Source: Deltaproteobacteria bacterium (lineage in GTDB: Bacteria; Myxococcota; B64-G9). From it: DNA of 32,133 bases. This document shows, one piece after another, positions 17,679 to 24,135 of the stretch; position 1 is the first letter of the stretch; every line of letters starts with the position of its first letter. Both the position numbers and the translations under genes were made by a program. The stretch lies in NCBI GenBank assembly GCA_019314375.1, contig JAFCZJ010000128.1, positions 1 through 32,133 on the forward strand, given 5' to 3'. Below the pieces are notes generated by a model. The model was not told where the DNA came from. It did not search any database and worked only from the letters and a program-made list of their open reading frames with translations.

Positions 17679-19453
17679 ATGAAGAAGTTCGCAATGCTCT
17701 ATATCCTGGTGTTTCTGGCCTTCACGGGATGCAACAGCGGTGAATCGGGACCCATCGAGGGTCACGAGGGCGGAAAATGCACGGTGGACGGCCTCTGTCT
17801 TCAGGGCCTTACCTGCGTCGCAGATGTTTGCGTCAAGCCTGAGTCCCTGAGTCCTGCGATCCGGGGACCAAGGACTGCGACGGCAATTTGGAAAACGGCT
17901 GCGAAACGGAATTGGGAACGCTGACCGACTGTGCTGATTGTGGCGATGCCTGCGCCGACGGCAACGGCAGCGCAAGCTGCAACGCCGGATCCTGTGAAAT
18001 CACCTGCGATGTGGGTTACGACGACTGCGATTCAGATTCCACGAACGGCTGCGAAACGGCGCTCGGCACCCTCACCGACTGCGGGGCCTGCGCTGCTGCA
18101 TGTGGGGGTGAGAACGCCAGTGCCGAATGTGTGGACCTGGGCTGTGTGCTGACATGCAACGACGGCTTTGGGAATTGTGACGCCGATGCTTCCACGGGCT
18201 GCGAGGCCGCGCTCGGCACACTTTTGCACTGCGGTAGCTGCGACCAGGCCTGCGGTGAGATCAACGGGACAGCAGAATGTCTGTTGGGCGACTGCGTCTT
18301 GACTTGCAACCCCGGCTTCGACGACTGCGACAATGATCCATCCACCGGATGCGAGACGGCCATCGACACCATCGACAATTGCGGCGAATGCGGAAAGGCC
18401 TGCAGCCAGCTCAATGCAACGCCCGTCTGTGCAGACAATCAGTGCGAGATTACCTGCGACCCGGACTACTTGGATTGCGACCAGGATGTCGATACCGGCT
18501 GTGAGGGTGATCTGGGGGCCAACCCCAATTGCGGTGAATGCGGCATTTTATGCGCCGGTCTTTGCAACGATGGAGTTTGTGAGGTCTGTGACGATGCCCT
18601 GCCGATCGAATCGTTGGATCCGCTGGATGCGGCGCGAGCCATCGGCTTGTGTGCCGATGTGGTGTCGGCCGAATGGGTGCTTCCCGACGGATCTCCGCCC
18701 CCGGTGGATTCAAACTATGCGCTTGGGCACGGTCTTCTGGATGGCTTTGGTCCCAACCTGTCGGTCAGGCATGGCCACCGAATGTTGGTGCTCTCTTCCG
18801 GTACGGCCCGCCGGCCTGATGACCCTGGCTACCAAACACCAAACGGATTCGACAAGGGATACACCTGCAACCACCCTCTGGGTTTTCCAAAGGAATCTCC
18901 CTCCTGCCCGGGGGTTGTCACCGGCGAAGCCCATGACGCCGTGGCTTTGAAAGTGACCCTGCAGGTTCCGCCCAATGTCCATGGGTTTTCCTACCACTTC
19001 GACTTTTACACCTATGAGTGGCCCGGTTTCATTTGCAGCGCCTTCAACGACTTTTTTGTCTCTCTCCTGGTGCCCTTTCCCTCGGGCCAATCCGACGGGA
19101 ACATCGCCTTTGATGCTCAGGGCAATCCCGTGAGCGTAAATAATAGCTTCTTGGAGGTCTGCGCCTGCCCGGACGGTCCTCCTTGCACGGCCGGAGGTCG
19201 CAGCTTCTCTTGTGTACAGGGCGGCTCGCAACTGATTGAAACAGGATTCGGGATCGATACGGAGGAAGAAAATCACGCCGCTACCGGCTGGCTGATCAAC
19301 AAGGCACCCGTTGAACCGGACAGCACCGTGACCCTGACCTTTGCCATCTACGATTCCGGCGACGGTGTCCTGGACTCAACCGTGCTCATCGATAATTTCC
19401 ATTGGCTCACGGACCCGTCGAGCGTCGTCACCGAACCCGATCCCGACCCCTGA
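17679..19453 (+). pseudogene. Cys-rich-repeat surface lipoprotein, frameshifted by an 8-bp tandem duplication
   Basis: ATG 17679 has AAGGAG five bases upstream. The first frame gives a lipoprotein signal (LVFLAFTGC) and GGKCTVDGLCLQGLTCVADVC, then loses sense. The second frame, open from before 17888 to 19453, has five or six Cys-rich repeats of about 40 residues (pattern DCD..x..GCE..LGTL.DCG.C..AC...C....C..TC), then a C-terminal beta-rich domain of about 280 residues resembling the choice-of-anchor type seen in Myxococcota. Between them CCTGAGTC is tandemly duplicated (17838-17853). Deleting one copy gives VKPESCDPGTKDCDGNLENGCE, which restores the first repeat exactly and a 588-aa lipoprotein. 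Related Myxococcota proteins are often mis-annotated as tryptophan synthase. Likely surface binding or structural role. Confidence 0.85.
17838..17853 (+). repeat. 8-bp tandem duplication (CCTGAGTC x2) causing the lipoprotein frameshift
   Basis: Exact direct tandem copies at 17838-17845 and 17846-17853. One copy too many by frame: removing eight bases restores the Cys-repeat reading frame. Confidence 0.85.
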
Positions 19454-19484
19454 TCCCTTTTTACCGCTTATCAAAAAAGGCCCC

Positions 19485-19520
19485 TTAACTATTCGCCTGG
19501 CACCCCGATTCGCAGGGGCT
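19485..19520 (+). repeat. Island direct repeat, copy R1
   Basis: TTAACTATTCGCCTGGCACC followed by CCGATTCGCAGGGGCT. It is the fullest copy and lies between the Cys-repeat lipoprotein and the first paralogue. GCCCCT just before it and AGGGGC at its end can pair, with the conserved core in the loop; no T-run follows. Confidence 0.6.
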
Positions 19521-19602
19521 AATCGGCGAGGGAGAGGGGGGATTGCTTTTGGATTGGTTTGTTGGCAGATTTGGGATTAGGCAGCTGTCAAAGGAGGGCG
19601 GG

Positions 19603-20433
19603 ATGGTTCGACTTGGATTCATCATGGCATGCATTTTCATGGCGATGCCGGCCCGGTCGCATGAGGATCCTTCTGGGGAGGTGAATCCGCAAGTTGAAGA
19701 ATGTCGGGGCCATTTTTGCATCCGTTTTCAAAACAATACGGAATGGCGCTATTACCGAATTGAAATCGGTTTGGATGGCGCAATCTTGCGAAAGAGACAG
19801 GCGATCAAAGAATCTGAGATTCCCCCCGAGTCGGAGAAATATCAAAAGCCCCCCGAGCTTGAGTTTTTGCATGAATTGGAGTTTGGCTTGGTGGCAATGG
19901 ATCGGGGTCGGGTTTTTGTGTTTCCACGTGTCCGGCGTCAGCATGAAGGCAAACCCATCCTTCACAGGCTTGGAGAGGATAGGATTGTCGAAAGCATTCG
20001 TTTGCCCATTGGGAAGTTGGTCGTGGACTGGGTTCATGACGCTGTCGTTCGAGGGGAATTTGTGTACCTTCTGGTCACCGAACACGATTCCGATGATCTG
20101 TGGTTGCTGTGTCTGCGCGATGGTGGACGCAAACTGGCCGGCCGGTTGAAGGTGGGGGCGGCGAGGAAAATCTATTTTTTCCCAAGAGCGTCCAACCTGG
20201 GTCTCTTTGGTGGAACAGCCTTCGTTGCATGGACGGGGCGGGACAGGAAACTCATGCTGACTCGCTTCGATCCGGTTACGGGCGAGCGAAAAGATGAGGT
20301 CCTGCTGGACAGGATTACCTGGAATACCCATCTATCCTTGAAGGTAATCGGCAATACTCTGCTGTTGGCCTGGCATGGTATGTGCGAGAAGTGCTCAGGG
20401 TCTGAGATTCAGTGGACCGTCAAGAAGCTTTGA
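19603..20433 (+). CDS. Secreted protein of unknown function, island paralogue A
   Basis: A 276-aa protein not recognised. ATG 19603 follows AAGGAGGG (19591-19598). Signal peptide about 1-19 (FIMACIFMAMPARS). The mature N-terminus has VEECRGHFCIRF with two cysteines, perhaps a disulfide. The rest is beta-rich with repeated strand-turn units: VVRGEFVYLLVTEHDSDDL, LTRFDPVTGERKDEVL, SLKVIGNTLLLAWH, suggesting a beta-propeller or similar periplasmic fold. A second copy (21953-22771) shares the ends strongly and differs in the middle; 36 bases over the CRGHFCIRF region are identical between the two. Flanked by direct repeats R1 and R2. Function unknown. Confidence 0.75.
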   Translation: MVRLGFIMACIFMAMPARSHEDPSGEVNPQVEECRGHFCIRFQNNTEWRYYRIEIGLDGAILRKRQAIKESEIPPESEKYQKPPELEFLHELEFGLVAMDRGRVFVFPRVRRQHEGKPILHRLGEDRIVESIRLPIGKLVVDWVHDAVVRGEFVYLLVTEHDSDDLWLLCLRDGGRKLAGRLKVGAARKIYFFPRASNLGLFGGTAFVAWTGRDRKLMLTRFDPVTGERKDEVLLDRITWNTHLSLKVIGNTLLLAWHGMCEKCSGSEIQWTVKKL

Positions 20434-20477
20434 GTTTGGAAGCGGATTACAGCAACCTCGCTTGGTGGGTCATCTTG

Positions 20478-20537
20478 CCAACTATTCGCCTAGCACCCTG
20501 ATCCGATTTAGCCTGGCACCCCCGATTTGCAGGGCTG
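20478..20537 (+). repeat. Island direct repeat, copies R2a and R2b (adjacent pair)
   Basis: R2a (20478-20508) has AACTATTCGCCTAGCACCCT; R2b (20509-20537) has TAGCCTGGCACCCCCGATTT then GCAGGGCT. Two copies lie back to back with no gene between, as if a unit had been lost. The decayed lipoprotein copy begins inside R2b. Confidence 0.55.
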
Positions 20538-20677
20538 AAGCTGAAAGACAAGTGTGGCGCGGCTCGGGAATATCGGCAGGCGTGGTATGTCAGGGAAGAA
20601 GGGGATAAGCTTTTGAATGTCTTGTGGTGCAAACAGCCACCACGAAGATTAGGACGATTCGATTGACTTTGGAGTAG
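20532..20677 (+). pseudogene. Decayed 3' fragment of the island lipoprotein gene
   Basis: From 20532 the sequence encodes GLKLKDKCGAAREYRQAWYV, matching GLKLKGEWGAGREFRQAWYV of the intact lipoprotein at 23740-24126. After LLNV a one-base loss shifts the frame, and LVVQTATTKIRTIRLTLE then a stop continues the match to VVQTGSTKIRTIRLTWE. The first two thirds of the gene, including signal peptide, are absent; the 5' break falls in repeat R2b. A non-functional remnant of a duplication. Confidence 0.85.
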
Positions 20678-20720
20678 GTGTTTTCTCTCTTGAGCATGCA
20701 TGCGCATTCAAGGAGGAGAA

Positions 20721-21106
20721 ATGAATTTGAAAATCATGGGAACAGGATGTTTTGTGTTTTTGTGTTTGTTGCTGGGCTCCGTTGATCTCAGGGCCGAGGA
20801 AATACCCCTGCGCATCGGCGTCGTGCTTTCGGACAAGGCTCCGGATCGCAAGGCCGCGGGCCTGGTGGAGTCCATATTGACCTCGGAGTTGATGCGCGAC
20901 AGTTTGCCCGGATGGGAATTTCTGGAGATGCGCACTCGACTAAGGGTCTAAGCAAAGAGACGGGTATCGAACTGCGAACAAAAAAAGACCCTCTTGAGTT
21001 CTCCGAGGCGGTGCGTGGCCAGCTGAAGTCCTTGGCGCCCAAGGCGGAGTACAATGTTCTGCAGCAAACCAGAAAAGCGCTTGTCCTGGATTTTTCCACC
21101 CCATAG
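20721..21106 (+). pseudogene. Small secreted protein of unknown function, probably frameshifted
   Basis: ATG 20721 follows AGGAGGAG. The first frame (to 20951) gives a signal peptide (MGTGCFVFLCLLLGSVDLRA) and EEIPLRIGVVLSDKAPDRKAAG..., ending abruptly after MRTRLRV. Another frame, open to 21106, gives KETGIELRTKKDPLEF and ends KALVLDFSTP. At the change is CTAAG-GGT-CTAAG (20940-20952). Removing eight bases joins MRTRL to SKETGIELR and gives one 125-aa protein. The join is plausible but no homologue was available to confirm it. If the frameshift is not real, the first frame is a 76-aa secreted peptide. Confidence 0.6.
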
Positions 21107-21113
21107 TCACTCG

Positions 21114-21146
21114 CTTAACTGTTCGCCTGATGGCACCTCGATTTGG
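21114..21146 (+). repeat. Island direct repeat, copy R3
   Basis: CTTAACTGTTCGCCTGATGG then CACCTCGATTTGG. Same orientation as R1, placed eight bases after the stop of the small secreted gene. One extra AT inside the CCTGGCACC core. Confidence 0.5.
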
Positions 21147-21156
21147 TCTGTACAGC

Positions 21157-21429
21157 TTATGAGGCTTTTCTTGTTTGGTATGCTTGGGCCAAATCCCAGG
21201 TTTGTTGGAGATTGAGCCAGAACTCGGGAGTGGTGCCCAGGGCCTCGGACAGGTCGATGGCCGATTGGGCGGTGACGCTTCTCTTTCCCTTGATGATTTC
21301 GTTTAATTTTCTGGGTGACCAATGCAAGTTGGTGGAGAATTGCCGCTGAGATAGACCGAGCGGGCTAAGGAATTCTTCCAACAGAATCTCTCCAGGATGA
21401 AAGGGATTGGGAAAATTTTGGAATTTCAT
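21157..21429 (-). CDS. higA: HigA-like antitoxin (XRE-family HTH)
   Basis: A 90-aa antitoxin with a HigA-type Xre HTH: HPGEILLEEFLSPLGLSQRQFS, RKLNEIIKGKRSVTAQSAIDLSEALGTTPEFWLNLQ. This is the classic HigA motif order. The start ATG at 21429 overlaps the toxin stop by four bases (toxin first, antitoxin second, the HigBA order). It neutralises HigB and represses the operon by binding the dyad at 21720-21746. Confidence 0.88.
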   Translation of the reverse strand: MKFQNFPNPFHPGEILLEEFLSPLGLSQRQFSTNLHWSPRKLNEIIKGKRSVTAQSAIDLSEALGTTPEFWLNLQQTWDLAQAYQTRKAS

Positions 21430-21719
21430 CTGTGGTAATCCTCCACGCAAACATGTTCCGCGTTTCCGTTTCCAAACCGAAAGACAATCCGCCATTGATC
21501 ATTGATCCGAATCGAGTAGCGATTGCCACCCTTGCCTTTGAGTTTTTCAAGCCGGTTGCCGGGCGGCATCCGCAAATCATGGATTGCCCTCGCCCCATGC
21601 AGCATAAACAATTTCTTCCGGGCAGCCCGAATCAGTTCTTTTGGGAAAGCGCGCACCTCCTTGGAGCGAATTTCCTCCACAAGATCTTTTGCTAGCTTGT
21701 TGCCGAAGGAAATGATCAC
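21426..21719 (-). CDS. higB: HigB-like toxin (RelE/ParE superfamily)
   Basis: A 97-aa mRNA-interferase-type toxin: ELIRAARKKLFMLHGARAIHDLRMPPGNRLEKLKGKGGNRYSIRINDQWRIVFRF, which matches HigB in length and in the closing WRIVFRF...EDYH. The only reasonable start is GTG 21719 (the two nearby ATGs run straight into stops); a weak start fits toxin control. First gene of the higBA pair, leftward. Confidence 0.88.
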   Translation of the reverse strand: MIISFGNKLAKDLVEEIRSKEVRAFPKELIRAARKKLFMLHGARAIHDLRMPPGNRLEKLKGKGGNRYSIRINDQWRIVFRFGNGNAEHVCVEDYHR

Positions 21720-21746
21720 ATTTACATGTTACCACAACGTGTAAAT
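21720..21746. promoter_or_regulatory. higBA operator dyad
   Basis: ATTTACATGTT (21720-21730) and AACGTGTAAAT (21736-21746) form an 11-bp inverted repeat with one mismatch and a 5-bp centre, directly upstream of the higB GTG. On the minus strand TTGAAA lies just outside and TAACAT inside it with 16 bases between, so the dyad covers the probable core promoter, as expected for autoregulation by HigA. Confidence 0.65.
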
Positions 21747-21825
21747 ATTTCAAGACTCATGTTCTGCTTTTCTATTTCAAAACGAAGACGGTGTGAATCA
21801 TCTTCCCAATTGGCCTCGGCCGGAT

Positions 21826-21880
21826 CGATTCGCCCGGCATCATGAGAGACTCCCTCCATTGGCCTGGCATTCCGATTTGG
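21826..21880 (+). repeat. Island direct repeat, copy R4 (split)
   Basis: CGATTCGCCCGGCATCATGA (21826-21845) and ATTGGCCTGGCATTCCGATT (from 21858), each matching part of the R1 core, as in R2 where two copies are also adjacent. It lies between higBA and paralogue B. More diverged than R1, R2 and R6. Confidence 0.4.
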
Positions 21881-21952
21881 AACCTATACGGATGCTTGGC
21901 TGTCTAGACATTCTGGCGCATGGGTTTCGATAATCTTGAACTGGAGGTCGAG

Positions 21953-22771
21953 ATGGCTAAACTTGGATTCATCGTGATATTCATTTGTGTGACGATATCG
22001 GCCTGGGCTCATGAGGATCACCTTGGGGAGTTAGGGGCAAGGGTTGAAGAATGTCGGGGCCATTTTTGCATCCGTTTTTATAGCAATCAGGAAATCGCCT
22101 CGAGTAGGAGGGGTTTCCGTCATTACCTGGTCGAAGTCGGCTTGGATGGCGCAGTCTTGCGGAAAAAGCATGAAGAAGTGAGGGAGCCCACCGTAGGAAG
22201 GAGTTTGGAAAAAGTTGTGAATGGAGTGCGGACAAGAGATCGGAAGCAAACATTCGCAGTAAAGCCTGGCCAACACGCGCCTGGAGCCAAGCTATTTCTG
22301 TACCGGCTTGAGAAGAAGAAGGTTGTTGAGCGCATCCCTTTGCCACTTGGAAAGCTTAGCGTGGAGTGGATTGATAGTATGGTCGTTCGAGGAGAATCCG
22401 TGTACCTTTTGCTCGCAGAACACGATTCCAATGACCTGTGCTTGCTGCATCTGGAGGAGGGTGGACGCAAACTGGTCAAGCGCTTGAAGCTGGAGGGTGT
22501 GTATAAACCCTACATGTTTCCGACGGTATCCGACCTGGGGTTTTATGGAGATGCCGTCTTCGTCGTATGGGTAAATTGGGGAGGGAACCTCACCCTGACA
22601 CGTTTCGATCCGGTTAGCGGTGAGCGAAAAGATGAGGTCCTGCATGAAGAAGTTACCGGCAATAGTCAGCTCTCGATGAAAATAATCGGTAATACCTTAT
22701 TGGTGGCCTACCAGGTCCTCAACAAGAAGAACTCGAGGTCGAGTGTTGAATGGAGCTTTAGGAAGATTTGA
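21953..22771 (+). CDS. Secreted protein of unknown function, island paralogue B
   Basis: A 272-aa protein. ATG 21953 has GGAGGT four bases upstream. Signal peptide about 1-20 (FIVIFICVTISAWA). It shares with paralogue A the VEECRGHFCIRF block, GLDGAVLRK, PLGKLSVEW, VVRGESVYLLLAEHDSNDL, GGRKL, LTRFDPVSGERKDEVL and IGNTLL, while residues about 55-115 are unrelated in sequence and length. Thus a duplication followed by divergence of one central segment. Flanked by repeats R4 and R5. No family recognised; no catalytic signature visible. Confidence 0.75.
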   Translation: MAKLGFIVIFICVTISAWAHEDHLGELGARVEECRGHFCIRFYSNQEIASSRRGFRHYLVEVGLDGAVLRKKHEEVREPTVGRSLEKVVNGVRTRDRKQTFAVKPGQHAPGAKLFLYRLEKKKVVERIPLPLGKLSVEWIDSMVVRGESVYLLLAEHDSNDLCLLHLEEGGRKLVKRLKLEGVYKPYMFPTVSDLGFYGDAVFVVWVNWGGNLTLTRFDPVSGERKDEVLHEEVTGNSQLSMKIIGNTLLVAYQVLNKKNSRSSVEWSFRKI

Positions 22772-22789
22772 GTTTAGGGACGAACCATT

Positions 22790-22826
22790 CGCTTAAGCAT
22801 TCGTCTGTCACCTGGCCACTTTGGGG
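22790..22826 (+). repeat. Island direct repeat, copy R5 (diverged)
   Basis: CGCTTAAGCATTCGTCTGTC then ACCTGGCCACTTTGGGG. It keeps the CTTAA, ATTCGyCTG and CACC elements in order, nineteen bases after paralogue B. Weakest copy. Confidence 0.35.
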
Positions 22827-22835
22827 AATCCTGCT

Positions 22836-23147
22836 TCAGTTCCCATACGCCTCATCGTGAGGACCCAAGAGCACGAACTTGAGGGTTTCGTCGTGGCGTT
22901 CAGCGCAGTCCGAGCAGGCCACGATTTCATCGTCGCCTTTCTTTCGGCGGGCATGGCAGTACAGGTAGATGATGATGAAGTTCTTTTTGACCGGGCAGGA
23001 GTAGAATCCCCTGAAGGGGCCCTTGAGCGGTTCGCCCAAGGCCAGGGGTTGTTCCATGATCATCCGGACTTTGTTTTCGACTTGCTTTTTGATTCCGGAA
23101 TGCTTGCGAAGCGCCTTTGTGAAGGCCTTCTCGAAGAGAGCTTCCAT
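22836..23147 (-). CDS. RelE/YafQ-type toxin
   Basis: A 103-aa RelE/ParE-superfamily toxin: FTKALRKHSGIKKQVENKVRMI, GEPLKGPFRGFYSCPVKKNFIIIY, and the C-terminal KFVLLGPHDEAYGN, where His and Tyr sit in the usual catalytic area. A CxxC (ACSDC) inside is unusual for the family. Its ATG overlaps the antitoxin stop in TGATG, so the antitoxin-toxin order is RelB-RelE-like, unlike higBA next door. Likely a ribosome-dependent mRNA endonuclease. Confidence 0.82.
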   Translation of the reverse strand: MEALFEKAFTKALRKHSGIKKQVENKVRMIMEQPLALGEPLKGPFRGFYSCPVKKNFIIIYLYCHARRKKGDDEIVACSDCAERHDETLKFVLLGPHDEAYGN

Positions 23148-23404
23148 CAGTCGGAAAAGACCTCGTCAAAGGTCTGCCACTCGGCTTTGCCCTCGCGGAG
23201 TTTGGCTAAGACATCCTCCATGGCTTCATGAAAAGCCGGATGGGCGAGAATCCTCTCCGAGGTTTCGCCCTGGGCTCTACGCTTCAGGCCGAGGAGATAC
23301 TGGGTGATCACTTCAGAGACCGTGGTGCGGTTTTCCGCCGCAAAAAGCTTTGCAAAGTCCACAAGATCCTGGTCCAGGCTGATATTAAGCCGATTTTTTG
23401 CCAT
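23147..23404 (-). CDS. Ribbon-helix-helix antitoxin (DUF6364-like)
   Basis: An 85-aa protein whose N-terminal half, KNRLNISLDQDLVDFAKLFA then TVSEVITQYLLGL, is a ribbon-helix-helix DNA-binding fold of the DUF6364/VapB-RelB kind; the acidic C-terminal half (AMEDVLAKLREGKAEW) would wrap the toxin. AGAGG lies just upstream of the ATG at 23404. Transcribed from a strong promoter (23430-23458) that overlaps a dyad. Confidence 0.82.
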   Translation of the reverse strand: MAKNRLNISLDQDLVDFAKLFAAENRTTVSEVITQYLLGLKRRAQGETSERILAHPAFHEAMEDVLAKLREGKAEWQTFDEVFSD

Positions 23405-23422
23405 TTCATCCTCTCAATCGTC

Positions 23423-23450
23423 TGTTCCTATTATGCGCACATCAGGAACA
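23423..23450. promoter_or_regulatory. Operator dyad of the second toxin-antitoxin module
   Basis: TGTTCCT (23423-23429) and AGGAACA (23444-23450) are perfect inverted repeats around a symmetric TGCGCA (23434-23439), overlapping the -10 box and spacer of the antitoxin promoter. A natural site for the ribbon-helix-helix antitoxin. Confidence 0.6.
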
Positions 23451-23458
23451 CGTGTCAA
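23430..23458 (-). promoter_or_regulatory. Sigma70-type promoter of the second toxin-antitoxin module
   Basis: On the minus strand a perfect TTGACA (23453-23458), 17-base spacer, then CATAAT (23430-23435, 5/6). Transcription would begin about 20 bases before the antitoxin ATG. This is the best promoter match in the window. Confidence 0.7.
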
Positions 23459-23460
23459 GT

Positions 23461-23493
23461 CTTTACCTATTCGCCTGGCACCCTGATTTCCCC
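23461..23493 (+). repeat. Island direct repeat, copy R6
   Basis: CTTTACCTATTCGCCTGGCA then CCCTGATTTCCCC, nearly identical to R1 over the core and in the same orientation, just beyond the -35 box of the second toxin-antitoxin module. Confidence 0.55.
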
Positions 23494-23555
23494 TAGGGAT
23501 GACGACATTTTCAACCCCGGATTTGCACCCTAAATTGAGCCAATTGGCCCCCCCT

Positions 23556-23574
23556 GCGTCCCACTGTGGGACGC
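23556..23574. promoter_or_regulatory. 19-bp perfect palindrome upstream of the island lipoprotein
   Basis: GCGTCCCAC-T-GTGGGACGC: nine-base arms around one base. The surrounding 23494-23739 shows no convincing gene. Its length and symmetry suggest a repressor operator or the remnant of one; no T-run follows, so it is not an intrinsic terminator. A possible very weak further repeat copy (CCTGGCGCCCAATT) is at about 23649. Confidence 0.55.
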
Positions 23575-23739
23575 GATAACACTAGCAAATACAGCCGCTT
23601 GGAGAAGTGACTTTCTCGAAACCTCGCACCTTTGTCTACACCACGCTCCCTGGCGCCCAATTCAGGTGCAGGCCTTTGTTCTGAGGTTGATTTGAAAAGG
23701 GCGGGGATTTCCGTCCATAGTTGGTTGAGGAGGAAGTCC

Positions 23740-24126
23740 ATGCATCGTGTCTTGGTCGTTTTTGGTTTGTCGCTGTTGATGTTTTTGGCGTGCTCGGAAA
23801 AGGAACCCTCTTATTGTATCGGCAAGCTTTCTTGCGAGGGCGAATGGAAGGTTTTTTCGGGCCAGGTCGGTGCAGGCCAGGCATGCACCATGGCGTCGGG
23901 CGATCTGCATGTACGATATGAAACCAAGAGCTCGGACGAATTGGTGGCTCTATGGTCCAAGCTGATCCCGGAGAAGATGGGGCTGAAGCTGAAGGGCGAG
24001 TGGGGCGCGGGGCGGGAATTTCGGCAGGCGTGGTATGTCGGCGAGAAAGGTGGCAGGCTGCTGAATGTCTCGGTGGTTCAGACCGGCAGCACGAAAATTC
24101 GGACGATTCGGTTGACCTGGGAATAG
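23740..24126 (+). CDS. Small lipoprotein of unknown function (intact island copy)
   Basis: A 128-aa lipoprotein. ATG 23740 has GAGGAGG six bases upstream. Signal: LVVFGLSLLMFLAC, lipobox FLAC with Cys about 18. Mature residues include two further close cysteines (YCIGKLSCEGEW) and one in QACTMASGDL, then a compact alpha/beta region ending IRTIRLTWE. Not recognised. A decayed copy of its last third follows paralogue A, whereas here the intact gene follows paralogue B, so paralogue and lipoprotein were probably duplicated together. Nine bases separate its stop from the convergent receiver/ATP-grasp gene. Confidence 0.75.
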   Translation: MHRVLVVFGLSLLMFLACSEKEPSYCIGKLSCEGEWKVFSGQVGAGQACTMASGDLHVRYETKSSDELVALWSKLIPEKMGLKLKGEWGAGREFRQAWYVGEKGGRLLNVSVVQTGSTKIRTIRLTWE

Positions 24127-24135
24127 GCCTGCATC

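Noticed and set aside
17649..17924. Small stand-alone 91-aa lipoprotein
   Set aside because: Its last 25 residues have no pattern and the next frame supplies the missing Cys repeat once the 8-bp duplication is removed.
19454..19602. Intrinsic terminator formed by GCCCCT/AGGGGC around R1
   Set aside because: The loop is about 30 bases and no T-run follows; kept only as a note on repeat R1.
19485..23493. The island repeats as integron attC sites or as a CRISPR array
   Set aside because: Only R3 has a good RYYYAAC-like GCTTAAC and no copy shows the paired GTTRRRY partner or an attC-length stem; there is no integrase. Spacing of hundreds of bases with genes between excludes CRISPR.
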